A stretch of DNA of 64,000 nt from Zymoseptoria tritici IPO323. Taxonomy: Eukaryota; Ascomycota; Dothideomycetes; Mycosphaerellales; Mycosphaerellaceae. The notes below the pieces were generated by a model, which was not told the origin of the DNA, did no database searches, and was given only the letters and a program-made list of their open reading frames with translations. The first letter of the stretch is position 1. Every line of letters begins with the position of its first letter. This document shows positions 10,394 to 20,043 of this stretch, piece after piece. The DNA is taken from contig NC_018214.1 in assembly GCF_000219625.1 (NCBI RefSeq), forward strand, positions 2,542,001 through 2,606,000, given 5' to 3'. The translations under genes and the position numbers were made by a program.

Positions 10394-11259
10394 GGATTGA
10401 CGATATGTTCAAGTCGAGACTGCCACTACTCACTTACACATCAAGTCGAATTGCACGTGAAAAGTTCCGTTTAGCTTCGATGCATCCCGGAGCCTGATTG
10501 CGGCATTCCCGCAGTTTGCCGCATCGGACCCTTGACGCTGGGACATGGACATTTCTGATCCGGAGAGAGATCACATGCCAAGACCTCCATCACGGTCGTT
10601 GTAGTGTAGTCAAGTGAATGAAAGTGATCTGCGTAATTGTCTACGATCCGTGCTATCCAACGATCGTATCTTCAGATCGGTGTGTCGTTGTATTCGGGCA
10701 GCAAATGGATTGGAATTGGATGGAAACTTCTTCGAACCGGGTAAGCGCCGGGATCCGGATGCAAGGCTCGGATGGGATGCAGAGCATGACAATTGCTGCT
10801 GCGGCCGGCGTGGTGAAGTCGTCCAAGGCAAAAGATCTCGTTGTCTCTCTGCGACTCGTCTGCAACTTCTCGTGCATCTCCTCGCGCATACACCCAACGA
10901 TACATCTCCTCTCCACTCTGACACCTCATAGTCAGCAGCGACTCCTCTCAAAGGTGAGTGCCTCCGCATGGCCTCAAGGAAGTGACGTTGACTCGGTGCT
11001 GGCCCGCCATCCTCAGCGTTGATTCAACTTTTTCGCCGCTTGAGAATGCTGCAAGAACATCGCCGCTGACAGAAGTTCCTCGTTCACAGGCCATTCACTC
11101 GGGCAGCCTCTGACATTGCAACGACATACATTCCGCGACACCGCACCGCCGTATACCCAATCAGCACCGATCTCGAACATCCTCAGACCATCCGCGGAGA
11201 TAGCAGCCTGATAGCGACAGCGATACCTCGATACTCCCTACCTCCTCCTCACCCTCACG
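10394..11259. promoter_or_regulatory. Divergent intergenic region between TRM82 and DnaJ
   Basis: 866 bp between the two start codons must hold both promoters. No coding sequence is recognised. The 200 bp before the DnaJ ATG are rich in CA and TC blocks. No canonical heat-shock element (alternating nGAAn/nTTCn blocks at 5-bp spacing) was found by eye, although isolated GAA/TTC triplets occur near 11045-11085. Confidence 0.5.
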
Positions 11260-12596
11260 ATGGTCAAGGAAACCAAGTTCTACGACGTGCTCGGCGTCTC
11301 GCCAGATGCCTCCGACGCACAGCTGAAATCCGCCTACCGCAAAGGCGCTCTCAAGCACCATCCCGATAAGAACGCCCACGATCCTTCCGCCGCCGAGAAG
11401 TTCAAGGAAATCTCACACGCCTACGAAACCCTCTCCGACGGACAAAAGCGCCAGATCTACGACCAATATGGCGAGGAGGGACTTGAGCAAGGCGGACCAG
11501 GCGGCGGTGGTGGCATGGCTGCCGAGGACCTCTTCGCGCAATTCTTCGGCGGCGGCGGTGGTGGCTTCGGTGGTATGTTCGGAGGTGGTATGCAACAAGA
11601 GCGTGGACCGAAAAAGGCGAGGACGATCCACCACGTGCATAAGGTGAGCTTGGAGGACATCTACCGCGGCAAGGTCAGCAAGTTGGCGCTGCAGAAGAGC
11701 GTCATTTGCTCCAAGTGCGACGGTCGTGGTGGTAAAGAGGGCGCGGTCAAGACGTGCACGGGATGTAATGGACAAGGAATGAAGATGATGATGCGCCAGA
11801 TGGGACCGATGATTCAGCGATTCCAGACCGTCTGCCCGGACTGCAATGGTGAGGGCGAGATTGTGCGGGAAAAGGACAAGTGCAAGCAGTGCAATGGCAA
11901 GAAGACGATTGTCGAGCGCAAGGTGCTGCATGTGCACGTCGATCGCGGTGTTACCTCCGGCACAAAGATTGACTTCCGCGGAGAGGGAGATCAAATGCCA
12001 GGCGTGCAACCTGGTGATGTTCAGTTCGAGATTGAGCAAAAGCCACACGCTCGATTCCAGCGCAAGGGTGACGATCTGTTCTACCACGCTGAGATTGATC
12101 TCCTGACTGCTCTTGCTGGAGGTGCGATCTACATCGAGCACCTCGACGAGCGGTGGTTGACGGTGGAGATCATGCCCGGCGAGGTCATTTCTCCTGGTGA
12201 GTCTTGAAGAAAGCACTACAATTGATCCTCACAAAACTAACAACCAATCCAGGCGAAGTGAAGGTCATCCGTGGCCAAGGTATGCCCTCATACCGCCACC
12301 ACGACTTCGGCAACCTCTACGTACAATTCGACGTCAAATTCCCTTCGAAGCTCACCGGTCCTCCCGACAGCGATGGCTTCCCAACCGCCCTCCAACCAGA
12401 ACAGATCAAAGCGCTCGAATCCGTGCTGCCACCTCGCATGCCTCAGAACATCCCTCCGACGGATGCCATGACCGAGGACTACAGCTTGGAGAAGGTCGAC
12501 CCCACGAGAGAAGGAGATCGCGCCGCGAGGGCGACGGATGAGGACGATGACGAGATGGGCCAGGGTGGTGAGCGGGTGCAGTGTGCTAGCCAGTAA
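11260..12596 (+). CDS. ydj1: Type I (class A) DnaJ/Hsp40 co-chaperone, YDJ1/MAS5-like, farnesylated
   Basis: Exons 11260-12196 and 12253-12596 (56-nt intron) encode 426 residues. Order of domains: J domain (residues 1-70) with the catalytic HPD in [10 protein letters not shown]; Gly/Phe-rich linker ([14 protein letters not shown]); substrate domain interrupted by a zinc-binding region with four CxxCxGxG-type motifs ([31 protein letters not shown]); CTD2 with GDVQFEI; dimerisation tail. The last four residues are CASQ, a CaaX farnesylation box identical to that of yeast Ydj1, predicting membrane association at the ER/mitochondrial surface. It stimulates Hsp70 ATPase and assists protein import. 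Start choice is clear ([13 protein letters not shown]). Confidence 0.96.
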
Positions 12597-13042
12597 AGCA
12601 GAACGAGAAGCGGCAGGGTGTTGAAGTTTTGCATGCATGGCGTTTCGGAGGGAGCGGTGAGGTGTGCTTCAAGATGAGATAACGCCTGGCATGAGCATGT
12701 TTCTCCGTGCGGTTTGCCTTTGTCAAAACTCCGTGGCCAGCGCGAATAGATGGGCTTCAGCCTTCGAACAGAGAATAGGAAACCATTCCGACTGTCAATC
12801 GGCATGCAATACTGTGAGGTCGGCGAGATGCTCAGCTTGCGAAGGACTTTGGAATACAGTATACCACCGACATCGTCCCGGCGTCGAAACTCAGACCACC
12901 GCACAAATAGCTCAGTAATTCAGCTCACACCAACATACGGTTGCACGAACCAATGTCTAGGAAATCAAGAAACAAGCACCAAAACATTCAGAGTTGAGTT
13001 TCTACCTATCCCTCCTCCAATCCACCCATTCACCTCACAAAT
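12597..13042. other. Convergent intergenic, 3' regions of DnaJ and epimerase/reductase genes
   Basis: 446 bp between two stop codons. No coding potential or repeat was recognised; it presumably contains both 3' UTRs. Confidence 0.5.
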
Positions 13043-14045
13043 CTAAGCCGCACCACCCCTCTGCTGCACCTCCCCCAAACCCTTCTTCAACACCTCAAAA
13101 CACCTCCGATACGCCTCCCTCACCTCGGGCAACTCCACCTCCACCCCTTCCCCCTGATACTGCTTCACCTTCCCCATCAACTTCCCCGCATCCAACGCGC
13201 AATTACTCCTCTCCGCCACAATCACCCGACTCTGCTGCTCCACCGTGAAATTCTTCCACGAGATACTCGGATCGACAATCTCCTTGTACAATTCCAATAC
13301 CTCGTTGTGGGATATGGCTCCAGGGTTGGTGAAGTTATACACCCCTTCTTCCCCGTGTTCCGCCAGAGCGATTATTATCGGGAGGAGGGAAGGGAGGATG
13401 GAGTGCGAATTGGGGATATTGACGATGTGTTCGTACGCGAGGATTTTGGTGACGAAGGAGCGGGGGGAGAGGTCGGCGGAGACGGGCATGCGGAGGCGGA
13501 GGATGAGAGTGTTGGGGTAGTGAGCGAGGATGGATTCGATGGGGGCTTTGGTGGCGCTGTAGAAGGAGCCGGCGAAGTTGGGGGGTGAGGATTCCGTGAA
13601 GGGTGGGGAGAGGAGGGTTGTCATTGTGGGGTCGTAGGTGGAGGTGTAGATGCCTGTTTGTTGAGGGGAGGTGTTAGTTAGATGGGGAGGGAAGGGGAGG
13701 GATGGACGGACAGCCTGTTGCGACGATGGTGCAGTGGATATCCCGCTTGTGGCATTCGCTCGTTACGATGTGGACGCCGAGGCAGTTGGTTTCCATTGTT
13801 TCGACTTGATGGGTTTCGCACCAGTCGACGGTGGGACGACCGGTTTTGCCGGCACAGTTGATGACATGGGTTGGTTTGATTTCGTCGAGGATGGCGCGGA
13901 CTTGGGATTGCTCTTCCATTCGGGTCATGGTGCTGTGGACGTTTTTGCCTTGTTGTTTGAGGAGCTCGACGACCATTTGGCCGATCCACCCGCGGTTGAG
14001 GTCGCCGCCCCAGACGAGGAAGACGGGTGACGGTTGGGAGGACAT
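13043..14045 (-). CDS. Nucleotide-4-keto-6-deoxyhexose 3,5-epimerase/4-reductase (rhamnose synthase-like, NRS/ER family)
   Basis: Minus-strand exons 14045-13712 and 13653-13043 with a 58-nt intron (GTCCGT..CAG) give 314 residues, the normal length of plant NRS/ER and fungal U4k6dG-ER. The N-terminus VFLVWGGDLNRGWIGQMVV is the Rossmann NADPH site in the position of family GxxGxxG. Other family marks: THVINCAGKTGRPTVDWCE, TNCLGVHIV, the VATGCIYT junction restored by splicing, and the catalytic pair in FYSATK (YxxxK). The late segment GVYNFTNPGAISHNEVLELY is nearly diagnostic. The expected reaction is conversion of UDP-4-keto-6-deoxyglucose to UDP-L-rhamnose. Its upstream partner, a 4,6-dehydratase, lies 1.7 kb away, with a sugar-nucleotide transporter between them. 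Confidence 0.9.
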
Positions 14046-14294
14046 GGTTGGTGCTTAGGGTTGGGAGTGTGATTTTGGTGGAGGAATTGAATGAGAAGGA
14101 GATTATCAGTGTGGATGAGGATCTAGACGGCGTCAACGGGAAAGAAAGTGCAGATATGAGAAGGAGAGCATCGCTGTCTTGAAGCAAGGGAGAAGATGAG
14201 TGGCATTTGCACAGCAAGGCGCTTTTTCGTCATGTCGTACCCTGACGCGAGGAGGGAATGGAACAGCTGTAAGGAAGTACAGGGACGCGGACAT
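14046..14294. other. Spacer between epimerase/reductase and transporter genes
   Basis: 249 bp; both flanking genes are on the minus strand, so this holds the transporter 3' UTR and the epimerase/reductase promoter. No other feature was seen. Confidence 0.5.
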
Positions 14295-15486
14295 TCACTT
14301 CCTCGCTTCCCGAATCTGTACCCTCTGATACCTGTCCATCTCGGTCAGTCGACATTCCATGGCTTTGAATGAGGACATACGTACGCCCCAATACTTCCCA
14401 AGGCCAATATCGCTCCACCTAGACTCCCGTAGCTCGCGGCGTGGCTCACCATCCACCCGATTGAGACGATCACAAGAGTCTTGAAATGTCCAACGACCGT
14501 GCTCGTCACTGCTCCTCCCTCTTCGATGATGATGAACTGCGATAGGTTGATCATACATGCGAAGACAGCGCTCTGCAAGTCGAAGTCAGCAAGGAGGACC
14601 GTCTTCTCGTTCTCTAAAACGCACCATGATGATCAACACCCAAGAGCTCCGACTCGTCGATCCATGAACTGTGATATCATCCGTGAATGGAATGATATAA
14701 AGCATTGGAATCGGAGCGACAGCCGCCAGGTTCAGCAGCAATTGATGGCTCGTGCAGTCCAATTTCTGATGATTGTGCTTGATGAGCACCGTGTATGCCG
14801 AGCTTGCGATTACTCCACTGAATGCAAAGAACACTCCCAGGAGCGACGTCTCTTTCTCCTCCGCTTTGCTTGTAGGCGCCGCGTCGAAGTAGCTGACAAT
14901 GGCGACACCGACGCAGACCGGGATGAGGGTGAGCGTCGCAGGGCGCGAGATCTTGGTTCGGTAGGAGAGGTATGTGATGAGCAGGACGCAAGGCGTGAGG
15001 AGCACTCGTACGACTTGGTAGAACTGTACGCTCGAGTAAGCCAGGGAGGCGTTTGGGAGAACCACGTTTGGGATCATGGCCATGGCGAGGGGTAGGACAG
15101 AGAGGACAGGCACTCGTTTGGCGGTGAACATGCCGATTTTTGGGCGGGAGATGATGTAGAGGAAGAGTGCCGTGACGGAGAAGTGAAAGGCCGCGAAGGT
15201 GACCTGTGAATGGCGGAGAGATGGGTTGGAGAAGATGCGTTTGTTGGTGAAGACCTGTTCCTCGTCAGTGTCCTGTACTTGCGAATGTCGTAGAAAGTCA
15301 TACAATAGCCACTGTGCTGACTGTGTTGATCAGAGCGCTGATCCAGAATTTCGGACTGAATCCAGCGAGTGTCGCAGCCGGTGGTTGTGATGGTTCTTCA
15401 TGTTCGGCGATCGGCAAGAGGAACGCCCTCTTCTCCTCGTCTGAGTTCCGCTTCTCTTCGTGTGAACCTCGATCGGAGCGTGCCAT
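14295..15486 (-). CDS. SLC35/TPT-family nucleotide-sugar transporter (candidate UDP-rhamnose transporter)
   Basis: Four minus-strand exons, 15486-15304, 15254-14625, 14572-14385 and 14331-14295, with introns of 49, 52 and 53 nt, encode 345 residues. After a ~40-residue polar cytosolic N-terminus there are about ten hydrophobic helices, as in drug/metabolite-superfamily transporters: FWISALINTVSTVAIVFTNK (TM1), VTFAAFHFSVTALFLYII, NASLAYSSVQFYQVVRVLLT, LTLIPVCVGVAIVSYFD and, late, GHFKTLVIVSIGWMV. The FTNKRIF motif and the TLIPVxxGV motif resemble SLC35E3 and the plant NST-KT group, which includes UDP-rhamnose/UDP-galactose transporters. The C-terminus ends REARK, a Lys/Arg tail. Starting at an upstream in-frame ATG (15567) would add 27 residues. 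The substrate assignment is inferred from the flanking rhamnose-pathway genes only. Confidence 0.82.
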
Positions 15487-15719
15487 TGTAGAATACTCGC
15501 CGAAAAGGTTACGTCCAGAAAATCCGACCGTCAAACGCTCAATGCTCTTGTACTCTCGGATTGGCACTTTGGAGCGCGACGCGTCTGCTGCATTCCAAAG
15601 CGTGAATCAGAATTGTTCCACCAGAATGGAGCCCTTGCCAAAATTGTAGCGAGGAGTACTGTTATCATAGATCGAATCCTTCGCTTGCTTTCCTGTGCCA
15701 TAATTGACGCACTCTCACA
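15487..15719. promoter_or_regulatory. Shared divergent promoter of transporter and 4,6-dehydratase
   Basis: Only 233 bp separate the two start codons (152 bp if the longer transporter start at 15567 is used). A shared bidirectional promoter would co-express synthesis and transport. No specific factor site was recognised. Confidence 0.55.
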
Positions 15720-17337
15720 ATGCCTGAATCGACAGCAGGATGGAACGCCGGCGGTAAGGATGCGGCATTGGCAAAGCATTGTTCAAAACTGACGGCACCG
15801 CAGGTAGCTTGGAGTCTCGCTTCTTCGTCGACGATGGCCTGTGGAAAGATGCGCCCATGCTGACGGGCCAGGGATCCTTCACGCCATTGCCTGATGTCCG
15901 CAACATCATGGTGACTGGAGGAGAAGGCTTCATGTTCGTCTCAAGATCGCCCAGTCTCTGAAATCTCCAGACTGACATCCCTCCAGTGCATCCTGGCTGG
16001 TCCGCCACCTCGTCACCAAATACCCGACCGCCTACAACATCGTCTGCTTCGACAAGCTCGACTACTGCAGTTCGCTCAACAACTCGCGCATGCTCGAAGC
16101 CTGGCCCAATTTCAAATTCTTCCACGGAGACATCACCAAGCCGGCCGATGTGCTGAGCTGTCTGCGAAAGTACAACATCGACACCATCTTCCATCTGGCC
16201 GCGCAGTCGCATGTGGACTTGTCGTTTGGCAATTCGTACTCGTTCACCAAGAATAATGTGTTCGGAACGCATGTATTGTTGGAGAGCGTGGTGGCTGTGA
16301 AGACGATTAAGAGGTTCTTTCATATCTCGACTGATGAGGTGAGAACGAGAAGATGATGTCGGTGGACGATTCTAGAAAATAAAGCTTACCCACAGTGAAG
16401 GTCTACGGCGAAGTCAAACCTGGCGCACCAGAACTCGACGAAACCACCGCGTTGGCGCCAACGAATCCGTACTCGGCCAGCAAAGCGGCGGCGGAGATGT
16501 ACATCGAGGCTTACCATCGTAGCTTTGGGCTCCCTGCGATCATCATTCGGTTGAACAATGTCTACGGACCACATCAGGTGAGAGGTGATTTCTTCGCTCC
16601 CACAGATATTCGCTGACATCGATCCAGTTTCCAGAAAGTATGGCTGTCTGCCCTGATTAGTTTAGACCTATCGCTCGTCACTAACAATCTCAACAGAGAT
16701 CATCCCGAAATTCATCAACCTCCTGCAACGCAAGAAGCCGCTCTGGATCCACGGCACGGGCAACAACACCCGCCGCTACCTCTACGGCGGCGACGCAGCC
16801 GACGCCCTCGACACGATCTTGCACAAGGGCAAGATTGGCGAGAAGTACAACGTCGATTCGAAGAAAGAGATTTCCAACCTGGAACTTGCGAAAACGTTGC
16901 TCGAGACTTTCGGTGTCAAGGACGTGGAGGGGAACATCCAGCATACGAGAGATCGTCCTTTCAATGACGGGAGGTATGCGGTGTGTGGAGAGAAATTGAA
17001 AGGCTTGGACTGGGAGCAGAAGGTGTCGTTTGAGGAAGGATTGAGAACCACGGTGGAGTGGTATGGTCGATTCTCCAACTGGTGGGGACCGATTGAGAAC
17101 ATCTTGAGTCCGTTCCCGGTGGTGAGGGATGAAAGTGGACTGGATGGGTTTGCGAAGCGTATCAAGGTCGATACGGATTCTCTGGTGGAGGGTGTCGCAG
17201 TGGGCGGTGCTGCTAATGGTAATGGCGTGGGTAATGCCGAAGGGGGTGTCAAGGTGCGAAACGGTGTGATGAAGTCGACGAATGGCGCCGGTGACCACGC
17301 GAGGAAGCGCAAGGCGGATCTGATGGAGGAGGTGTGA
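15720..17337 (+). CDS. UDP-glucose 4,6-dehydratase (dTDP-glucose dehydratase/RHM family)
   Basis: Six exons: 15720-15753, 15804-15933, 15987-16338, 16401-16577, 16628-16637 and 16697-17337, giving 447 residues. Introns are 50, 53, 62, 50 and 59 nt; exon 5 is a 10-nt micro-exon (tttccagaaa) that restores HQFPEKIIPKF. Short-chain dehydrogenase features of the family: NIMVTGGEGFIASWLV (NAD site, residues about 46-60), HLAAQSHVD, the catalytic STDEVYGEV, NPYSASKAAAE (YxxxK) and RLNNVYGPHQ. The reaction removes water from UDP-glucose to give UDP-4-keto-6-deoxyglucose, the first step to UDP-rhamnose. An unusual 110-residue tail after the catalytic domain ends in KRKADLMEEV, which could be a nuclear-type basic patch or simply a linker. 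Nucleotide specificity (UDP versus dTDP) is inferred from known fungal enzymes. Confidence 0.9.
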
Positions 17338-18858
17338 TGGTCGATGCTGTCGTTGTTTCGAAGACTGGTGCCTTAGTCGTGTGTGGTGTTCTGCTAGTCA
17401 GTTCGGGGATTTGATAGAAGTCACTGTCAGTCCATCGTCCGGGGTAGCCATCTTCTCCGTGTCTTCTCCGTGCATGTCTCGTCCTGACAGTCCTCTCGAA
17501 TCATGCGCGAACGTGTGCCAAACTCGAAGTTCTTGACTCGTCTCTGAAGTCGCACTTCCCTGGGACGTACCAAATCGTCGAGAATCAAGACGCAGGGCAA
17601 CAGCCACCCCTCAAGCCTTTCAAGCGGCTCCTTCTCGCTCGCAAGGTCGTCCCTGTGAAGAAAAGGCTCATGCCAACCCAGCACGTCGGTCCGTGATGAT
17701 GAGCAGCAGGCAGCGTGGCCTGCGCATGACGTTGAGTTTTGCATGCTCCAGAGGTCCACCGTCCGTCACACCTCGCACAGCATGCCCGTCTTTCGTCCAT
17801 GTGCCAATGTCGTGCGAAGGGAAACAGGACTCACGTGCGCGCACGACAGCCATGAGCGACATACGGTAGTCGAGGCGGCCTCAATGACCTGCTCCCCGGG
17901 ATTTGGCCTCACTCTCGACTCACAGTGCGGTGCGATGGCTATACTAGACGTGACGAGAGCTGTGTCCTGCGTGACCCAGACTGGAATACCGCCATCACCA
18001 CAGCTCTGCGGTACTTTCGACCAGGTAGTTTGGTAGCGTCACATCGACTCTCAGCACCCCTCTAGCACTGCAACCCTCGCCGTCGGCATCTTCCATGATT
18101 CGCCCGCTGGCCAGCCAAGAAGTGGAGACGTTCTCATCTCCTGCAGGGTCGCGGCGATCGGCAAGCCACTGATGTCGTTAGCGGCAGGGATCCTCGTTTA
18201 GACGGGTGAGGCGTCTGAATTTGAGGAGAACCGAGATGGCTTTTGGTTTTTGGGTGGAAGCGACTCGCGCGACGGTGTTGGGTTGGCTGTTTTTTTTTTG
18301 CTGTGGGGATCGAGCTTTGACGGCGTTCGTCTGTCATGGTGGAGGTCCGGAGTCAGAGGGCAGTTCTGGGTACGAGAGTCGAATTGCTGATGAGATGATG
18401 AGATGATGAGATGATGAAGATTGTGACGAAGCGGTTGGGTTGTATGACATCGTTCTTGCTGGGGTCTGATACACAGACGACAGGCATCGCGCTGATTGCG
18501 ATGGATATCGACATCCTCCTTTCTCCGATGTATTGCCAGCCGACATGGCCGTGACCATCTCATTCTCGCAGACATGTCCCTTTCGTGGTATCCATACATA
18601 TGTGCAAAATGTGCAACTTGCCTTCGACCACCGGGCCGGCAATCTCCTCTCAATGCGCCATGAACTCCATGCGCAAATCACAAAATCATGCCTCCCACCG
18701 TCCACCATTAAAAATCCTGTGCTCCGACTGGGGTATCAAAAAGGTCGTCCGAACAAGCGATTGTCGATGAAGTAAAATGTAAAGATCCGTGAAACTCCAG
18801 TCGTAGCAACTCTTCTTGAGTGCTTCTGTACAAGGGTGCGCAATTCGTCGAGCAGAGA
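17338..18858. other. Convergent intergenic, 1.5 kb, no gene recognised
   Basis: Short open frames on both strands have no family motifs and biased, frame-shifting composition. Contents noted: a 10-T tract near 18290 and an 8-bp microsatellite at about 18389-18416. The 3' UTR of flbC probably occupies the right end. Confidence 0.5.
18389..18416. repeat. Microsatellite, unit tgatgaga/atgatgag, ~3.5 copies
   Basis: The string tgatgagatgatgagatgat continues in the same 8-bp period up to tgatgaag. It is non-coding and of no known role. Confidence 0.85.
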
Positions 18859-20043
18859 TCAATCGTCATCTTCTCCGGGTGATGAGCCTTCATTGCCCTC
18901 GCCCTTGTGCACCTTGCGATGTCTTCGCAGGTTGGAGACGACGGAGAAATGGCGGCCGCAGCCTTCGACATCGCAAGCGAATGCTGGAAATGGTGTCAGT
19001 GATTGAGCGATGTCATGATGTAGCCATGTCAAGAACTTACGCTTCTCGCCGGTGTGGCTGTACATATGTGTTTGCAGCGAGCTCGGTCGTGTGAATCGCT
19101 TATCGCAAATCTTGCACTTGTGCTTCTTTTGTGAGCTCGACGACACCTTGGAGCTGAACTGTCCCATCATGGACTGCGGCGCTGGAGGCATGGTTCCTCC
19201 GACAAGACCGTGCGGTCGTGGAAGAGTGCGCGAGCTTGGCATGTCGACGGATTCGCCGGCGGAGCTGTAGTCTCCTACTGATGCCTCGCTGACGGAGCTG
19301 TTGTAATATGTTGGATATGTGCTCGCCGACGAGATCGAAGAGTGTTGTGAGTGGCCGGTCGGGAAGCCATACGAGTCCGTCGTTGGCCGCGATGGGTTCG
19401 CGCCGCCGTACATATTCCTGGGAGTAATGTCGGACTGGCTCATGGCGACCATGCCGCGGCTGGCGTCCAGAGCGTCACTGAAGCTTTGTCGCTCAGCTTC
19501 TGAGGCATTGTTCAGTCTGTCGGAAAAGTCAATCATTGAGCTCTGGCGGATCTTCTGGATCGCGATCGGGTCGCCCAGAAGCATGGTGGAAGTTACTGAC
19601 GGGTGCGAAGCGCGCCTGTCTCCTTGATAGCCGTATGTGGGAGGGTATTGGTGGGGTGCCGGTGCGGGCGCATATGAGCCCGCGGTGCTAGCCGCGGATG
19701 AGTACGGCGCACCGTACGGGCGGGGAGCGCTCATTCCATCTTGAGTGACTTGTAAGCCGACCTGATCGCTGTTGTAGAGGGCTGGGTCCAGTAGATCTAT
19801 ACCTGATGCCATAGCGGGAGCTGGGATGCTACCACCGTATGCAGCAGAAACATTGGGCGCCTGGACGTACCGCGCATCGCTGCCACCTGATGTATGTGGC
19901 ATGGATGTCGCGTACATTTGACTTGGGTTGGAAGCCCCAGACGTCCAAGGATTCGTGAACTGCGGCGGGTGCGGGTAGAACTTTGCGTCGTAGCCACCCA
20001 TGCTGCTGAATTGTTGGCGGTTGTCGACGGCCATGGTTGCCAT
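18859..20043 (-). CDS. flbC: C2H2 zinc-finger conidiation regulator, FlbC-like
   Basis: Two minus-strand exons, 20043-19041 and 18983-18859, give 375 residues. The first ~290 residues are Ser/Tyr/Pro/Gly-rich and low complexity, as in activation regions. Two C2H2 fingers lie at the C-terminus: CKICDKRFTRPSSLQTHMYSH (about 310-330) and CDVEGCGRHFSVVSNLRRH (about 338-356), joined by a TGEKPFA linker. This two-finger end closely matches Aspergillus FlbC, an upstream activator of brlA and of asexual development. The 57-nt intron splits the proline codon of the linker; it has no stop in frame, so retention would insert 19 residues between fingers. The start ATG at 20043 (MATMAVDNRQQ) is preferred; an in-frame ATG 27 codons earlier exists. 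About 4 kb of non-coding DNA lies upstream, common for developmental regulators. Confidence 0.8.
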   Translation of the reverse strand: MATMAVDNRQQFSSMGGYDAKFYPHPPQFTNPWTSGASNPSQMYATSMPHTSGGSDARYVQAPNVSAAYGGSIPAPAMASGIDLLDPALYNSDQVGLQVTQDGMSAPRPYGAPYSSAASTAGSYAPAPAPHQYPPTYGYQGDRRASHPSVTSTMLLGDPIAIQKIRQSSMIDFSDRLNNASEAERQSFSDALDASRGMVAMSQSDITPRNMYGGANPSRPTTDSYGFPTGHSQHSSISSASTYPTYYNSSVSEASVGDYSSAGESVDMPSSRTLPRPHGLVGGTMPPAPQSMMGQFSSKVSSSSQKKHKCKICDKRFTRPSSLQTHMYSHTGEKRKFLTWLHHDIAQSLTPFPAFACDVEGCGRHFSVVSNLRRHRKVHKGEGNEGSSPGEDDD

